Positions 20,437-29,263 of a stretch of DNA of 64,000 bases are shown here, piece by piece. Within the stretch, counting starts at the first letter, position 1. Each line of letters starts with the position of its first letter. The position numbers and the translations under genes were made by a program. The notes beneath the pieces are model-generated. The model had not been told where the DNA came from. It saw only the letters and a program-made list of their open reading frames with translations, and ran no database searches. This DNA comes from Parvibaculum sp963975745 (GTDB lineage Bacteria; Pseudomonadota; Alphaproteobacteria; Parvibaculales; Parvibaculaceae), in the NCBI RefSeq assembly GCF_963975745.1, contig NZ_CAXBIB010000018.1, positions 16,593 through 80,592 of the forward strand, in the 5' to 3' direction.

Positions 20437-21072
20437 ATGTCAGTTTCAATGATCCGCTTGGATCGGCGCGGGGGAACCGCCAAGGCGGTCCTGGCCGTTG
20501 CGGTCTGCCTCGGGCTCACGGGCTGTGCCGCACCGGCCATCGGTGCGCTGACCGTCGGTCAGCTTCTGACAGTTGCCGGCATTTCCTCGACCGTCATGAC
20601 CGGACGCGATCTCGGCGAACATGTTGTGTCGGCCCTGACCGGCAAGGACTGCCGCTTTCTCGAAAGCCTGCTGCGCAACGGTCGCGATTTCTGTGAAGAG
20701 CGCGGCTCCGATGCGACACGCGACGATTTCGGCGGCGTGATCGCGCTTCTCGAAGGCCCGGATGGCAGCAAGCGGGAAACCCGCGTCGCCGCATCCGAAC
20801 TCGATCCGCATGTGCTGGGCTTCGTGCCGGTCGACCGCCGCGCCGCACATGAATTCTCGCTCGAGATCGCCCGCGAGGCGGCGCGTGGCAAGCCGCGCGA
20901 GACCGTATCCTTCGGCATGATGTCGGCGACCTTCGGCCAGTCCTTCGACTATCGCGTGGACATGGAGCCGCAAGGCACCTTCCCGGCACAAATCGCCGAA
21001 AGGCCGGCACCTGCCGACACAAGCACAAGCCTCGACCTGCGTCCTTCGTTCTCGACCGCCAAGAAACTCTGA
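20437..21072 (+). CDS. Hypothetical lipoprotein
   Basis: A 211-residue predicted lipoprotein: basic N-terminus, hydrophobic stretch 16-27 (AKAVLAVAVCLGL) and lipobox LTGC with the acylated cysteine at C30. The start could also be the second ATG at 20449 (MIRLDRRGG). The mature part has three more cysteines (KDCRFLES, DFCEER) and a C-terminal Pro/Thr/Ser-rich region. I recognise no catalytic motif. It converges on zapE with four bases between stops. It is probably attached to the inner leaflet of the outer membrane or to the inner membrane; the residue after Cys is Ala, which favours export to the outer membrane. Confidence 0.75.
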   Translation: MSVSMIRLDRRGGTAKAVLAVAVCLGLTGCAAPAIGALTVGQLLTVAGISSTVMTGRDLGEHVVSALTGKDCRFLESLLRNGRDFCEERGSDATRDDFGGVIALLEGPDGSKRETRVAASELDPHVLGFVPVDRRAAHEFSLEIAREAARGKPRETVSFGMMSATFGQSFDYRVDMEPQGTFPAQIAERPAPADTSTSLDLRPSFSTAKKL

Positions 21073-21076
21073 CGCA

Positions 21077-22198
21077 CTAGTCGGCGCTTCTCAGCGCCAG
21101 ATAGTCGAGACTCTGCATTTCGATCAGCCGCGATACCGTGCGTTCGAATTCGAACGCACCGTCGCCCTTTTCATAGAGCGCAGACGGCAAGGCCTCCGCC
21201 GACAGGATGAGCTTGGTCTTCGCCTCGTAGAGCGCATCGATCAGCGTCACGAAGCGCTTGGCCTCGTTGCGCCGCTCCGGCCCCATGACAGGTACGTCGC
21301 GAATGATGACCGTGTGGAAGCTCTGCGCGATCTTGAGATAATCGGCCGCCCCCAACGGCCTTGCACAGAGATCGCCGAAGGAGAAACGCGCAACGCCATG
21401 CGCCGCTTCCGGTACTTCGACGGCGCGCCCCTTCAGCGCCAGCGTCATCGGCTCGCCGCGCTTCATGTCGGTCAGCGCCGCAAAGGCATCGTCGAGCGCC
21501 GCATCGGCCGCAGGCCCGAGCGGCGCATGATAGACGGGCAGACCCTTGATCCGGTCCATCCGGTAATCGGTATCGCTGTCGAGATGCAGCACATCCATCT
21601 TCGTCTTGACGAGATCGATGAAAGGCAGGAAACGGTGCCGGTTGAGGCCGCCCTCATAGAGCCCGTCCGGCGCGCGGTTCGACGTCGCGACGACGACGAC
21701 ACCACGTTCGAAGAGCTGTGAAAACAAGCGACCGAGGATCGACGCATCGGCGATGTCGTGGACCTGGAATTCGTCGAAACAGAGCAGCGCCGCTTGCCGC
21801 GCGATGGCGTCGGCAACCGGCGGAATCGGATCGGCGCCACTGACTTTTCCGGCTTTTTCCTGCTGCCGCCATTCGTGAATGCCTTCATGCACTTCCTGCA
21901 TGAAGGCGTGGAAATGCACGCGCCGCCGCGGTTCGATCGCAACCGTCTCGAAGAAGAGATCCATCAGCATCGACTTGCCGCGTCCGACGCCACCCCAGAT
22001 GTAGATCCCCTCAGGCGGCGTAACGGGTCTGCCGAATCCCGCCCAGGCAAAGGGCCCCACTTTCTTGCCTGGCCTCCATTCGGCAAGTTCGTCGGCAAGG
22101 TGCTGCAAATGCTGCGCGGCATGCGCCTGCGCGGCGTCTGCGGCGATCTCGCCCTGCGCGATCTTCTGACGATAGGCGGAAAGCGGCCCGGATTTCAT
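21077..22198 (-). CDS. zapE: Cell division protein ZapE (AFG1-like ATPase)
   Basis: AAA-type ATPase of the AFG1/ZapE family, 373 residues. The Walker A GGVGRGKSM is at 69-77 and the Walker B-like LLCFDEFQVHDIADA follows, both diagnostic for AFG1 proteins. In Escherichia coli ZapE affects Z-ring constriction; mitochondrial AFG1 acts in quality control of respiratory-chain subunits. In this class the gene is commonly found near mdh and suc genes, as here. A GGAAGCC precedes the ATG. The divergent promoter region shared with the MazG-like gene is only 77 bases. Confidence 0.92.
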   Translation of the reverse strand: MKSGPLSAYRQKIAQGEIAADAAQAHAAQHLQHLADELAEWRPGKKVGPFAWAGFGRPVTPPEGIYIWGGVGRGKSMLMDLFFETVAIEPRRRVHFHAFMQEVHEGIHEWRQQEKAGKVSGADPIPPVADAIARQAALLCFDEFQVHDIADASILGRLFSQLFERGVVVVATSNRAPDGLYEGGLNRHRFLPFIDLVKTKMDVLHLDSDTDYRMDRIKGLPVYHAPLGPAADAALDDAFAALTDMKRGEPMTLALKGRAVEVPEAAHGVARFSFGDLCARPLGAADYLKIAQSFHTVIIRDVPVMGPERRNEAKRFVTLIDALYEAKTKLILSAEALPSALYEKGDGAFEFERTVSRLIEMQSLDYLALRSAD

Positions 22199-22275
22199 TG
22201 GCTTCCGTCAGGAACATTGCATGAACACGGAGACTCGGCCAACATCGCCCTTCGCCATGCCAGAAGGAAAAGCCT

Positions 22276-22587
22276 GTGCAGCATCTGATCGAGCTCGCCG
22301 GACAATTCGAGGAAGCCTCAAAGCGTTACGCCGCCGCAAACGGCATAACGCGAAACGACGACTGGTTCATCCTCAAACTTCAGGAGGAACTGGGAGAGCT
22401 GACGCAGATCTGGATGAAGCTGACCGATCGCGGGCGCAAGCGCGGGCTCAACGAGTCGGAACTGCGCGAGGCCCTGGCCGACGAAACCGCCGACCTGCTC
22501 GGGCACATTCTTCTCTTCGCCGGCAGAAACGGCGTCGATCTCGCGCCAGCCATTGCACGCAAATGGCGCTTCGAGCCGGGCAGCTAG
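22276..22587 (+). CDS. MazG-like nucleotide pyrophosphohydrolase domain protein
   Basis: A small all-alpha NTP pyrophosphohydrolase-like protein of 103 residues. The metal-binding signature is present: LQEELGEL with E37/E38/E41 and LADETADLLGHIL with E70/D73. Such proteins hydrolyse non-canonical or excess NTPs to NMP and pyrophosphate, but the substrate here is unknown. The start is a GTG at 22276, preceded by AGAAGGA at a good distance. Its stop overlaps that of the convergent N-acetyltransferase gene by a few bases. Confidence 0.82.
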   Translation: MQHLIELAGQFEEASKRYAAANGITRNDDWFILKLQEELGELTQIWMKLTDRGRKRGLNESELREALADETADLLGHILLFAGRNGVDLAPAIARKWRFEPGS

Positions 22588-23429
22588 GCGGTCGCCATCG
22601 CCCGCCAGGCATCCATATAGGGGTCGAGCACCACGGCGCGGTCATCCTCCGACAGTGGCAGATCGAAATGTTCCGCCAGCGCCGTCGCAATGTCCGCCGC
22701 GCTGTCGAGACAGCGATTCTCGACGCGGCCGTCGAGATGGCGGATCGTCAGATTGCAGTTGAAAAGCGTGATGCGGCGATCGGCCAGCGGCCGGGCGACG
22801 ATCAGGAACTGCACGAAGATCGACTGCGGATGGGTGGACGTATACCAGTTGGCAATCTCGTAATCGGCCCGCGTCTGCGGATCGAGCGTGAAGCGATAGA
22901 CATTGCCCCATTCCTCGCCGAGTTTCGCCTGCAGCATATAGCCGTCGCCGTCGGCCAGCAGGCGGCGCGGCTCATGCGGCGTCTGCTGCTCGCTATCCGT
23001 TTCGAGACGGATCGGCCCGGTCATGGTGAGGCCGCCAAAGCCGATATCGGCGAGAAACCGCCCCTCCGGCAGATCGACGAGGGAAAGCATATGCGACGGA
23101 CCCGTATCGATCGTGTCCGGTGTCTTCCAGCGCACACGCCCGATCAGCGTCATGACGTTGAATCCGAGCTGGCGCAGCACCGCGGCAAAGAGCCCGTTGA
23201 CCTCGAAGCAATAGCCGCCGCGCTTTTGCGCGACGAGCTTCTTCTGCAAGACGGGAGGGTCGAGCAAGATCGGCCGCTTCGCCAGCACATCGAGATTCTC
23301 GAACGGGATCGCCGTCGCATGCGCGAAGTGCAGCGCCTTCAATGTTTCGAGCGTCGGCGCGCGCGGGCCCGAATAGCCGATGCGGGCGAAATAGGCATCG
23401 AGATCGATTTGCGTATCGGCACTCATCAT
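22584..23429 (-). CDS. nat: Arylamine N-acetyltransferase
   Basis: Acetyl-CoA-dependent N-acetyltransferase for arylamines and hydrazines, 281 residues, the usual bacterial length. The Cys-His-Asp triad is visible: C74 in KRGGYCFEVNG, H113 in GPSHMLSLVDL and D128 in FLADIGFGG. The N-terminal HATAIPFENLDVL segment is also a family signature. The start could be the ATG at 23429 or the next codon. It follows mmsA only by position and the two need not be functionally linked. Confidence 0.92.
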   Translation of the reverse strand: MMSADTQIDLDAYFARIGYSGPRAPTLETLKALHFAHATAIPFENLDVLAKRPILLDPPVLQKKLVAQKRGGYCFEVNGLFAAVLRQLGFNVMTLIGRVRWKTPDTIDTGPSHMLSLVDLPEGRFLADIGFGGLTMTGPIRLETDSEQQTPHEPRRLLADGDGYMLQAKLGEEWGNVYRFTLDPQTRADYEIANWYTSTHPQSIFVQFLIVARPLADRRITLFNCNLTIRHLDGRVENRCLDSAADIATALAEHFDLPLSEDDRAVVLDPYMDAWRAMATA

Positions 23430-23513
23430 GCACCTCCATGAAACGGCCGCTCAGATATGGGAATGGCGCCGCCCGAGGGAAGCGCCATTTCTATTTTTCA
23501 GGGCAGTGCCATC

Positions 23514-25013
<1,500 letters not shown>

Positions 25014-25358
25014 GCGCTTCGCCGCAGCCCCGCCTGCGCAGGGCTCGCGCCTCCCTTTTGTGCTTGTCGAGGCTTGTGTAGCGCGCCGTTCGCCGGCGCG
25101 GCAAGGCCCGTCAGGGGCGATTCGGGGCCGCGCGACCGGATTCGGGGCTCCGGCAGCCGTGACCTAACGTCAACAGGGCAAAAGAATCCTCATAATCGGC
25201 CCTTTCACTGTGGCCTTTCGGCCCAAATCATCACTAACATTGCCTCCGGGCGCCTGTCGAAACCATGCGGGAGAAGCCGGGGGGCCCTTTTCAGGCTGCG
25301 GAGATTGAGCAGCCGGGGTGAAACAAACGGGCGAAACGACCGCCAAGAGGAAATGACC
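25014..25358. other. Non-coding gap between mmsA and the acidic membrane protein gene
   Basis: A 345-base divergent intergenic region that should hold the promoters of both flanking genes. The 10-base sequence GATTCGGGGC occurs twice, at 25119-25128 and 25139-25148, exactly 20 bases apart (two helical turns), which could be a regulator site. A CATAAT at 25191-25196 resembles a -10 box on the plus strand but lacks a convincing -35. I see no RNA gene or open reading frame with coding character. Confidence 0.5.
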
Positions 25359-25724
25359 ATGTCCAATTTCATGAAGACCGCCATTGCCATCATCGTGCTC
25401 GCCGTTGTGCTGGTGATCGGCTACCGGATGATGAATCCCGAAGACGCAACCATGGGCGAGACCACCGACAGCATGATGGAAGACGCCGGCGACGCCGCGG
25501 ACGCCAGCATGGACGCCGTGGGCGATGCTGCCGATGCGACCGTGGAAGCCGTCGAGGATGCGGCGGAGGCCACCGGCGACGCCGCAGGGGACGCATATGA
25601 CGCCATGACCGGCGAAGCGGAAGAAGCCGCGGAAGAAATGGAAGACGCTGCCGAGGAAGGCGCTGCGGCGATGGAAGATGCCGCCGAGGAAGGCGCCGCG
25701 GAAATGGAAGAAGCAGTCGAGTAA
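25359..25724 (+). CDS. Small membrane-anchored acidic Ala/Glu-rich repeat protein
   Basis: A 121-residue protein with one N-terminal membrane helix (residues 5-22, MKTAIAIIVLAVVLVIGY) followed by ~98 residues without a single Lys or Arg. The tail is almost entirely Ala, Glu, Asp, Met, Gly and Thr. The C-terminal part holds 11-residue repeats (MEDAAEEGAAA, MEDAAEEGAAE) encoded by 33-base DNA repeats starting at 25638, 25671 and 25704. An 11-residue period suggests a long amphipathic helix as in apolipoprotein-, LEA- or synuclein-like proteins. The start at 25359 is chosen because AAGAGG lies 8 bases upstream; an ATG two codons earlier is too close. Function unknown. Confidence 0.8.
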   Translation: MSNFMKTAIAIIVLAVVLVIGYRMMNPEDATMGETTDSMMEDAGDAADASMDAVGDAADATVEAVEDAAEATGDAAGDAYDAMTGEAEEAAEEMEDAAEEGAAAMEDAAEEGAAEMEEAVE

Positions 25725-25754
25725 GCTTCTTCATTCAACGGCTTGAGAGCGATC

Positions 25755-25796
25755 CGGCCCGCGCATCCGAAAGGTGGCGCGGGCCGTTTCCTTTTC
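25755..25796 (+). terminator. Rho-independent terminator of the acidic protein gene
   Basis: Perfect 10-base stem CGGCCCGCGC (25755-25764) with GCGCGGGCCG (25777-25786), a 12-base loop and a TTTCCTTTTC tail. It lies 30 bases after the stop and separates the gene from the convergent acr3. Confidence 0.8.
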
Positions 25797-25798
25797 AC

Positions 25799-26887
25799 TC
25801 AGTCGGCCGGATGCGCCGCTTCGGCGCGGCGCAGCGCATCGGCCCCGAACCAGCGCCGTCCGAGCCAGAGCGCCACGCTGACCAGCCCGATCAGCACCGG
25901 CACCTCGACCAGCGGCCCGATGACGGTGGCGAAGGCGACGGGCGAAGCGATGCCGAAAGCCGCGATCGCGACCGCAATGGCCAGTTCGAAATTGTTGCTG
26001 GCCGCCGTGAACGAGAGCGAGACGGTGCGCGGATAATCGGCCCCCAGCAGCCGGCTCATCGCAAAACTGATCAGAAACATGATGACGAAATAGAGCGCCA
26101 AGGGCACGGCGATGCGCAGCGCGTCGAGCGGCAGCGCCAGCACCGCCTCGCCCTTCATCGCGAACATGACCGCGATGGTGAACAGCAGCGCGATCAGCGT
26201 GACGGGCGCAATGCGCGGCACGAAGCGGTTGTCATAGGCTTCTGCCCCGATGCGCGGCCGCAGCCAGCGCCGCGTCAGATAGCCGGCGCCGAAGGGCAGG
26301 CCGAGATAGAGCAGCACCGCGCCCGCAATCGTCCAGAAGCCGACCGCGATCACCTGGCCCTCGAGACCGAAAAGCGGCGGCAGCACGGCGAGGAAGAACC
26401 AGGCATAGACGCTGAAGAAGAGAAGCTGGAAGAGGCTGTTGAAGGCGACGAGCGCCGCCACATATTCGTTGCTGCCGCGCGCCAGCTGGTTCCAGACGAT
26501 GACCATCGCGATGCAGCGCGCCAGGCCGATCAGGATGAGGCCGGTCATGTAGGCCGGTTCATCCGACAGGAAGAGAACGGCAAGGCCGAACATCAGGAAG
26601 GGCCCGATCAGCCAGTTCTGGATGAGCGACAGCGCGAGAACGCGGCGATCCTCGAAAATGCGCGGCAATTCCTCGTAGCGCACCCGCGCCAGCGGCGGAT
26701 ACATCATCAGGATCAGGCCGATGGCGATGGGGATGTTGGTGGAGCCGACCGAAAGCGCGTCCAGCGCCGCCGGGGCCCCCTCGAAAAGCGTGCCGGCGGC
26801 AACGCCTGCCGCCATGGCGGCGAATATCCAGACGGTCAGATAACGGTCGAGAAAGCCGAGCCGGCGCGGCGCGCTTTCCGCCGCCAT
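25799..26887 (-). CDS. acr3: Arsenite efflux permease of the ACR3 family
   Basis: Arsenite exporter of the ACR3 (BART superfamily) type, with about ten membrane segments and 362 residues. The start MAAESAPRRLGFLDRYLTVW at 26887 is chosen over an upstream frame extension to 27076 because its ATG overlaps the TAA of arsC (TAATG) and the extension is not family-like. Conserved features are LIGLARCIAMVIVWNQLARG (with the functional Cys of the fourth membrane segment) and FTAASNNFELAIAVAIA. It is the last gene of arsR-arsI-arsC-acr3 and gives the export step of arsenic resistance. Confidence 0.93.
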   Translation of the reverse strand: MAAESAPRRLGFLDRYLTVWIFAAMAAGVAAGTLFEGAPAALDALSVGSTNIPIAIGLILMMYPPLARVRYEELPRIFEDRRVLALSLIQNWLIGPFLMFGLAVLFLSDEPAYMTGLILIGLARCIAMVIVWNQLARGSNEYVAALVAFNSLFQLLFFSVYAWFFLAVLPPLFGLEGQVIAVGFWTIAGAVLLYLGLPFGAGYLTRRWLRPRIGAEAYDNRFVPRIAPVTLIALLFTIAVMFAMKGEAVLALPLDALRIAVPLALYFVIMFLISFAMSRLLGADYPRTVSLSFTAASNNFELAIAVAIAAFGIASPVAFATVIGPLVEVPVLIGLVSVALWLGRRWFGADALRRAEAAHPAD

Positions 26888-27414
26888 TACCCGGCCTCCA
26901 CGATGCCGCGGCCGAGATCGCTGAGCTTCTTCTGCAGGGCAAGCTTGTCGAGCGAGCGCAGCGGCAGATTGGTGAAGATGTCGATGCGGGTACGGATTTG
27001 CCGGAACACGTCGAGGAAGAACGCGTGTTTTTCGGCCTCGCTGCCTTCGAAGGCGGCCGGATCGGCGAAGGGCCAATGGGCCGTCATCGGTTGACCCGGC
27101 CAGATCGGACAGACCTCGCCGGCCGCATTGTCGCAGACGGTGAAGACGAAATTCATCTTCGGCGCGCCAGGCGCCTCGAACTCGTCCCAGCTCTTCGAGC
27201 GCAATCCATCGACGTTGAGCTTTGCCGTTCGCAGCACGTCGAGGGCGACCGGATTGACCTTGCCCGCCGGATGACTGCCGGCGCTATAGGCACGGAACGG
27301 CCGTCCGACAAGCGAATTGAGATAGGCCTCCGCCATGATGCTGCGCGCCGAATTGCCGGTGCAGAGAAAAAGAACATTGTAGATTTCAGCCTGGTTTTCC
27401 GGCGCGCCGCTCAT
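26887..27414 (-). CDS. arsC: Arsenate reductase, low-molecular-weight phosphatase type
   Basis: Reduces arsenate to arsenite, the form that Acr3 exports. It has 175 residues with the phosphatase-like P-loop CTGNSAR at C18-R24 and the start VLFLCTGNSARSIMAEAYLN, which are hallmarks of the LMW-PTP class. Further cysteines in FTVCDNAAGEVCPIWPG are placed as expected for the redox relay. It overlaps acr3 by one base and lies 15 bases after arsI, so all are in one operon. The reductant (thioredoxin or glutaredoxin/mycothiol) cannot be told from the sequence. Confidence 0.92.
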   Translation of the reverse strand: MSGAPENQAEIYNVLFLCTGNSARSIMAEAYLNSLVGRPFRAYSAGSHPAGKVNPVALDVLRTAKLNVDGLRSKSWDEFEAPGAPKMNFVFTVCDNAAGEVCPIWPGQPMTAHWPFADPAAFEGSEAEKHAFFLDVFRQIRTRIDIFTNLPLRSLDKLALQKKLSDLGRGIVEAG

Positions 27415-27429
27415 GGATGTGTCCTCGTG

Positions 27430-27918
27430 TCAGCAACAGGCAGAGACGGGTTTCGTCTCCGGCTCGGGCTTTGCGACGGCAGGCGCGCAGCCACAGACCG
27501 ATTGATCCGTACCCGTCATGTCGAGCTTTTCGAGCTCGGGTCCGCTGCCGAATTCTTCCATCTGATGCAGGGTGTGGAAGGCTTCCCAGCGCACCCCGTC
27601 GGGATCGGCGGTCCAGCTTTTCTCGGACTTGGCGTAGCAGCAGGTCGTGACGCCTTCGGGCAGATAGGGCGCTTCCGCCGCCTTCAGACGATCGAAGATC
27701 GGCGCCAGTTCCTCCGGCGTATCGACCTGGATGCCCGCATGGCCGAAGCCTTTTTCGCCGGAAACCGTCTCGACGACGAAATTGACGCGCGGGTCCTCCA
27801 GCATCCATTTGGCATAGCCCGGACGGCGCACCGAAGGCGCGGCGCCGAACAGGGTTGAATAGAAAGTCACCGACTTTTCAAGATCTTCGACACCGAAGCT
27901 GACATGCAGACGTTTCAT
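27430..27918 (-). CDS. arsI: ArsI-type C-As lyase (VOC family dioxygenase)
   Basis: Fe(II)-dependent vicinal-oxygen-chelate enzyme that cleaves the carbon-arsenic bond of trivalent organoarsenicals such as methylarsonous acid. It has 162 residues. The metal triad is visible as H5 (RLHVSFGV), H60 (GFGHAGIQV) and E112 (RWEAFHTLH), and the substrate-binding vicinal cysteines are C93-C94 in VTTCCYAKSEKSWTADPDG; these match the known ArsI pattern. The Cys-rich C-terminus (CGCAP, ending ACC) may bind As(III). The ATG at 27918 overlaps the arsR stop (TGATG) and has AAAGGA 9 bases upstream. The closely related CadI annotation is an alternative name. Confidence 0.9.
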   Translation of the reverse strand: MKRLHVSFGVEDLEKSVTFYSTLFGAAPSVRRPGYAKWMLEDPRVNFVVETVSGEKGFGHAGIQVDTPEELAPIFDRLKAAEAPYLPEGVTTCCYAKSEKSWTADPDGVRWEAFHTLHQMEEFGSGPELEKLDMTGTDQSVCGCAPAVAKPEPETKPVSACC

Positions 27919-28280
27919 CACACGCATTCCTTTCGCGTTGGTTGGGTTGCCGCCGTTGCGCAGGGCGCGAGCGTCCCGCAGGCGCCCTGGCAGCAATCGT
28001 CGAGCAGGAAACCGGTGAGCCCCAGCATCGTGTCGAGATCGGCCTGATAGACGATCGAGCGGCCCTCGCGCCGCGAGGTCACCAGCCCCGCATGCGCCAG
28101 CTCCTTGAGATGAAAGGACAAGGTGGCCGGCGCCACATCGAGCGCCTGGGCGATCTCGCCGGCCGCCAGCCCGCCCTCGCCCCTGACCGGCGCATGGGCG
28201 CGCACCAGGGCGCGGAAGATCGACAGGCGGGTCTCCTGGGCAAGGGCCGACAGGGCCGAGAGGGCGGTTTCCATTTCCAT
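27918..28280 (-). CDS. arsR: ArsR-family arsenic-responsive repressor
   Basis: Winged-helix metalloid-sensing repressor of the ArsR/SmtB family, 120 residues from the ATG at 28280 (MEMETALSALSALAQETRLS). The recognition helix segment is AQALDVAPATLSFHLKELAHAGLV. The likely As(III) site is C-terminal: C96, C97 and C101, with C107 nearby, close to the C95/C96/C102 arrangement of the Acidithiobacillus ArsR rather than the alpha-3 CVC site of plasmid R773 ArsR. It is the first gene of the operon and would repress it and itself until arsenite binds. The longer frame to 28316 has no extra conserved residues. Confidence 0.92.
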   Translation of the reverse strand: MEMETALSALSALAQETRLSIFRALVRAHAPVRGEGGLAAGEIAQALDVAPATLSFHLKELAHAGLVTSRREGRSIVYQADLDTMLGLTGFLLDDCCQGACGTLAPCATAATQPTRKECV

Positions 28281-28289
28281 GTTTCGACA

Positions 28290-28316
28290 ACTATCAAAAT
28301 AAAAACACGCCGTCAA
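28290..28316 (-). promoter_or_regulatory. Candidate promoter of the ars operon
   Basis: On the minus strand TTGACG (28316-28311) and GATAGT (28295-28290) are separated by 15 bases, or 16 for ATAGTT, leaving a leader of about 10 bases before the arsR ATG. An ArsR operator would be expected to overlap this; the AT-rich TTTTGATAGTTGTCGAAA stretch is the best candidate but its symmetry is poor. Confidence 0.4.
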
Positions 28317-28358
28317 GGACCGCGATGGCGACAGACCTGTGCACGCCCGACCCCCCCT

Positions 28359-28387
28359 CTGTCACGGAACTGTCACGAAACTGTCAC
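28359..28387. repeat. Three CTGTCAC direct repeats, 11-base period
   Basis: CTGTCAC occurs at 28359-28365, 28370-28376 and 28381-28387, each followed by (G/A)(G/A)AA-like spacers. The spacing is 11 bases, one helical turn, so all copies face the same side of the DNA. The array lies 43-71 bases upstream of the candidate ars promoter and abuts the next repeat array. Such phasing is typical of cooperative protein binding. Confidence 0.75.
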
Positions 28388-28395
28388 AAATGGAC

Positions 28396-28553
28396 TTGTC
28401 CCCGGGGGATAAGTCGATTTGTCCCCGGGGGGAGAAGCCGGTTTATCCCCGGGGGCAGACACGACTTGTCCCCGGGGGGCGGGTCCCCGGCCGCCCGCGA
28501 CGCCGAATCGGGCGGCTGCCGGACGAAAAAACTTCTCCCCACCCCCGGGGACA
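28396..28553. repeat. Array of TT(G/A)TCCCCGGGGG repeats, 23-24-base period, with one inverted copy
   Basis: Near-identical copies start at 28396, 28419, 28443 and 28466 (intervals 23, 24, 23). Three read TTGTCCCCGGGGG and the third reads TTATCCCCGGGGG. A partial copy GTCCCCGG follows at 28483-28490, and an inverted copy CCCCCGGGGACA lies at 28542-28553. The intervals are not multiples of three throughout, so this is not a protein repeat. The rest of the 481-base gap 28281-28761 has no coding signal. The array resembles iterons or a multi-site operator. Confidence 0.8.
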
Positions 28554-28761
28554 GGTTTTTTCCGCCCCGCAGACCATCCGCCCGAAAGCCGCGCCGGAAT
28601 GCCCCGCCCCGCCCGTTGAATGATCGAGGCACCTTCGCGTGCCCTCCGGCGTCAGCATCCCTCAAATGCGATGCCGCGGCCCGCGCCACTTGTCCCCCCT
28701 TCAGTGGCGCGGGCCGGCCGCGCCCGCGCTAGACTGCGGCGCAGGACGGAGGGAGCAAGCG

Positions 28762-29058
28762 ATGATCGTCATCACCGGCACGGCACGGATCGCCGAAGAG
28801 AACCGCGACGCCTTCAGAAAGGTCGCCGAACGCCAGGTGACGCTGTCGCGTGCCGAGGCGGGCAATATTTCCTATGCCTGGTTCGAAGACCAGATGGAGC
28901 GCGGCCGCTTTTTCTTTCACGAGGAATGGAAGGATCGCGCCGCCGTCGATTTCCATTTCGCGCAAACCTATTGCCACGAATTCATGGCGGCCGCCCGCGC
29001 GCTGGCCGAGACGCCGCCCGACATCACGATCCGTGAAGTCGTGGTGAAGGAAGGGTAA
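28762..29058 (+). CDS. Antibiotic biosynthesis monooxygenase (ABM) domain protein
   Basis: A 98-residue ferredoxin-like ABM/YgiN-type protein. The pattern MIVITGTARIAEENRDAF at the start, SYAWFEDQMERGRFFFHEEW in the middle and FHFAQTYCHEFM towards the end fits the family, whose members include quinol monooxygenases and heme-degrading or stress-related proteins. No cofactor motif allows a closer call. The ATG at 28762 is preceded by GGAGGG. It faces away from the repeat arrays and is followed 9 bases later by a compact terminator, so it is a single-gene unit. Confidence 0.8.
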   Translation: MIVITGTARIAEENRDAFRKVAERQVTLSRAEAGNISYAWFEDQMERGRFFFHEEWKDRAAVDFHFAQTYCHEFMAAARALAETPPDITIREVVVKEG

Positions 29059-29066
29059 ATCCTCCG

Positions 29067-29096
29067 GCGACGGAGGACCGGATTTCCGTCGCTTTT
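29067..29096 (+). terminator. Terminator of the ABM gene
   Basis: GCGACGG (29067-29073) pairs with CCGTCGC (29086-29092), followed by TTTT. It lies directly after the ABM stop codon. The stem is short (7 pairs) but GC-rich. Confidence 0.65.
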
Positions 29097-29263
29097 GCGG
29101 CGCCGACCGACAGCCGACGGCGCAGCGCCGCGCGCCCGTTCACCCGATGTTCAGACCTCGCGGCCTAGACTTTTCTCAAGACGGCGCCGGATGTACGCGC
29201 CGGAACTTCGGGTCCAGGCCCCGGCTGCGTCACGAGCGCCCCGGCCCATCCTGGCCTACACAG

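Noticed and set aside
28396..28479. CRISPR-like regular array
   Set aside because: Units of 13-14 bases with ~10-base spacers are far too short for CRISPR, and no cas gene is near.
28325..28732. Open frame across the TTGTCCCC array giving repeated VPGGRSRFIPGG-like peptides
   Set aside because: Repeat intervals of 23, 24 and 23 bases do not keep frame, so the apparent peptide repeat breaks; no start signal or codon bias.
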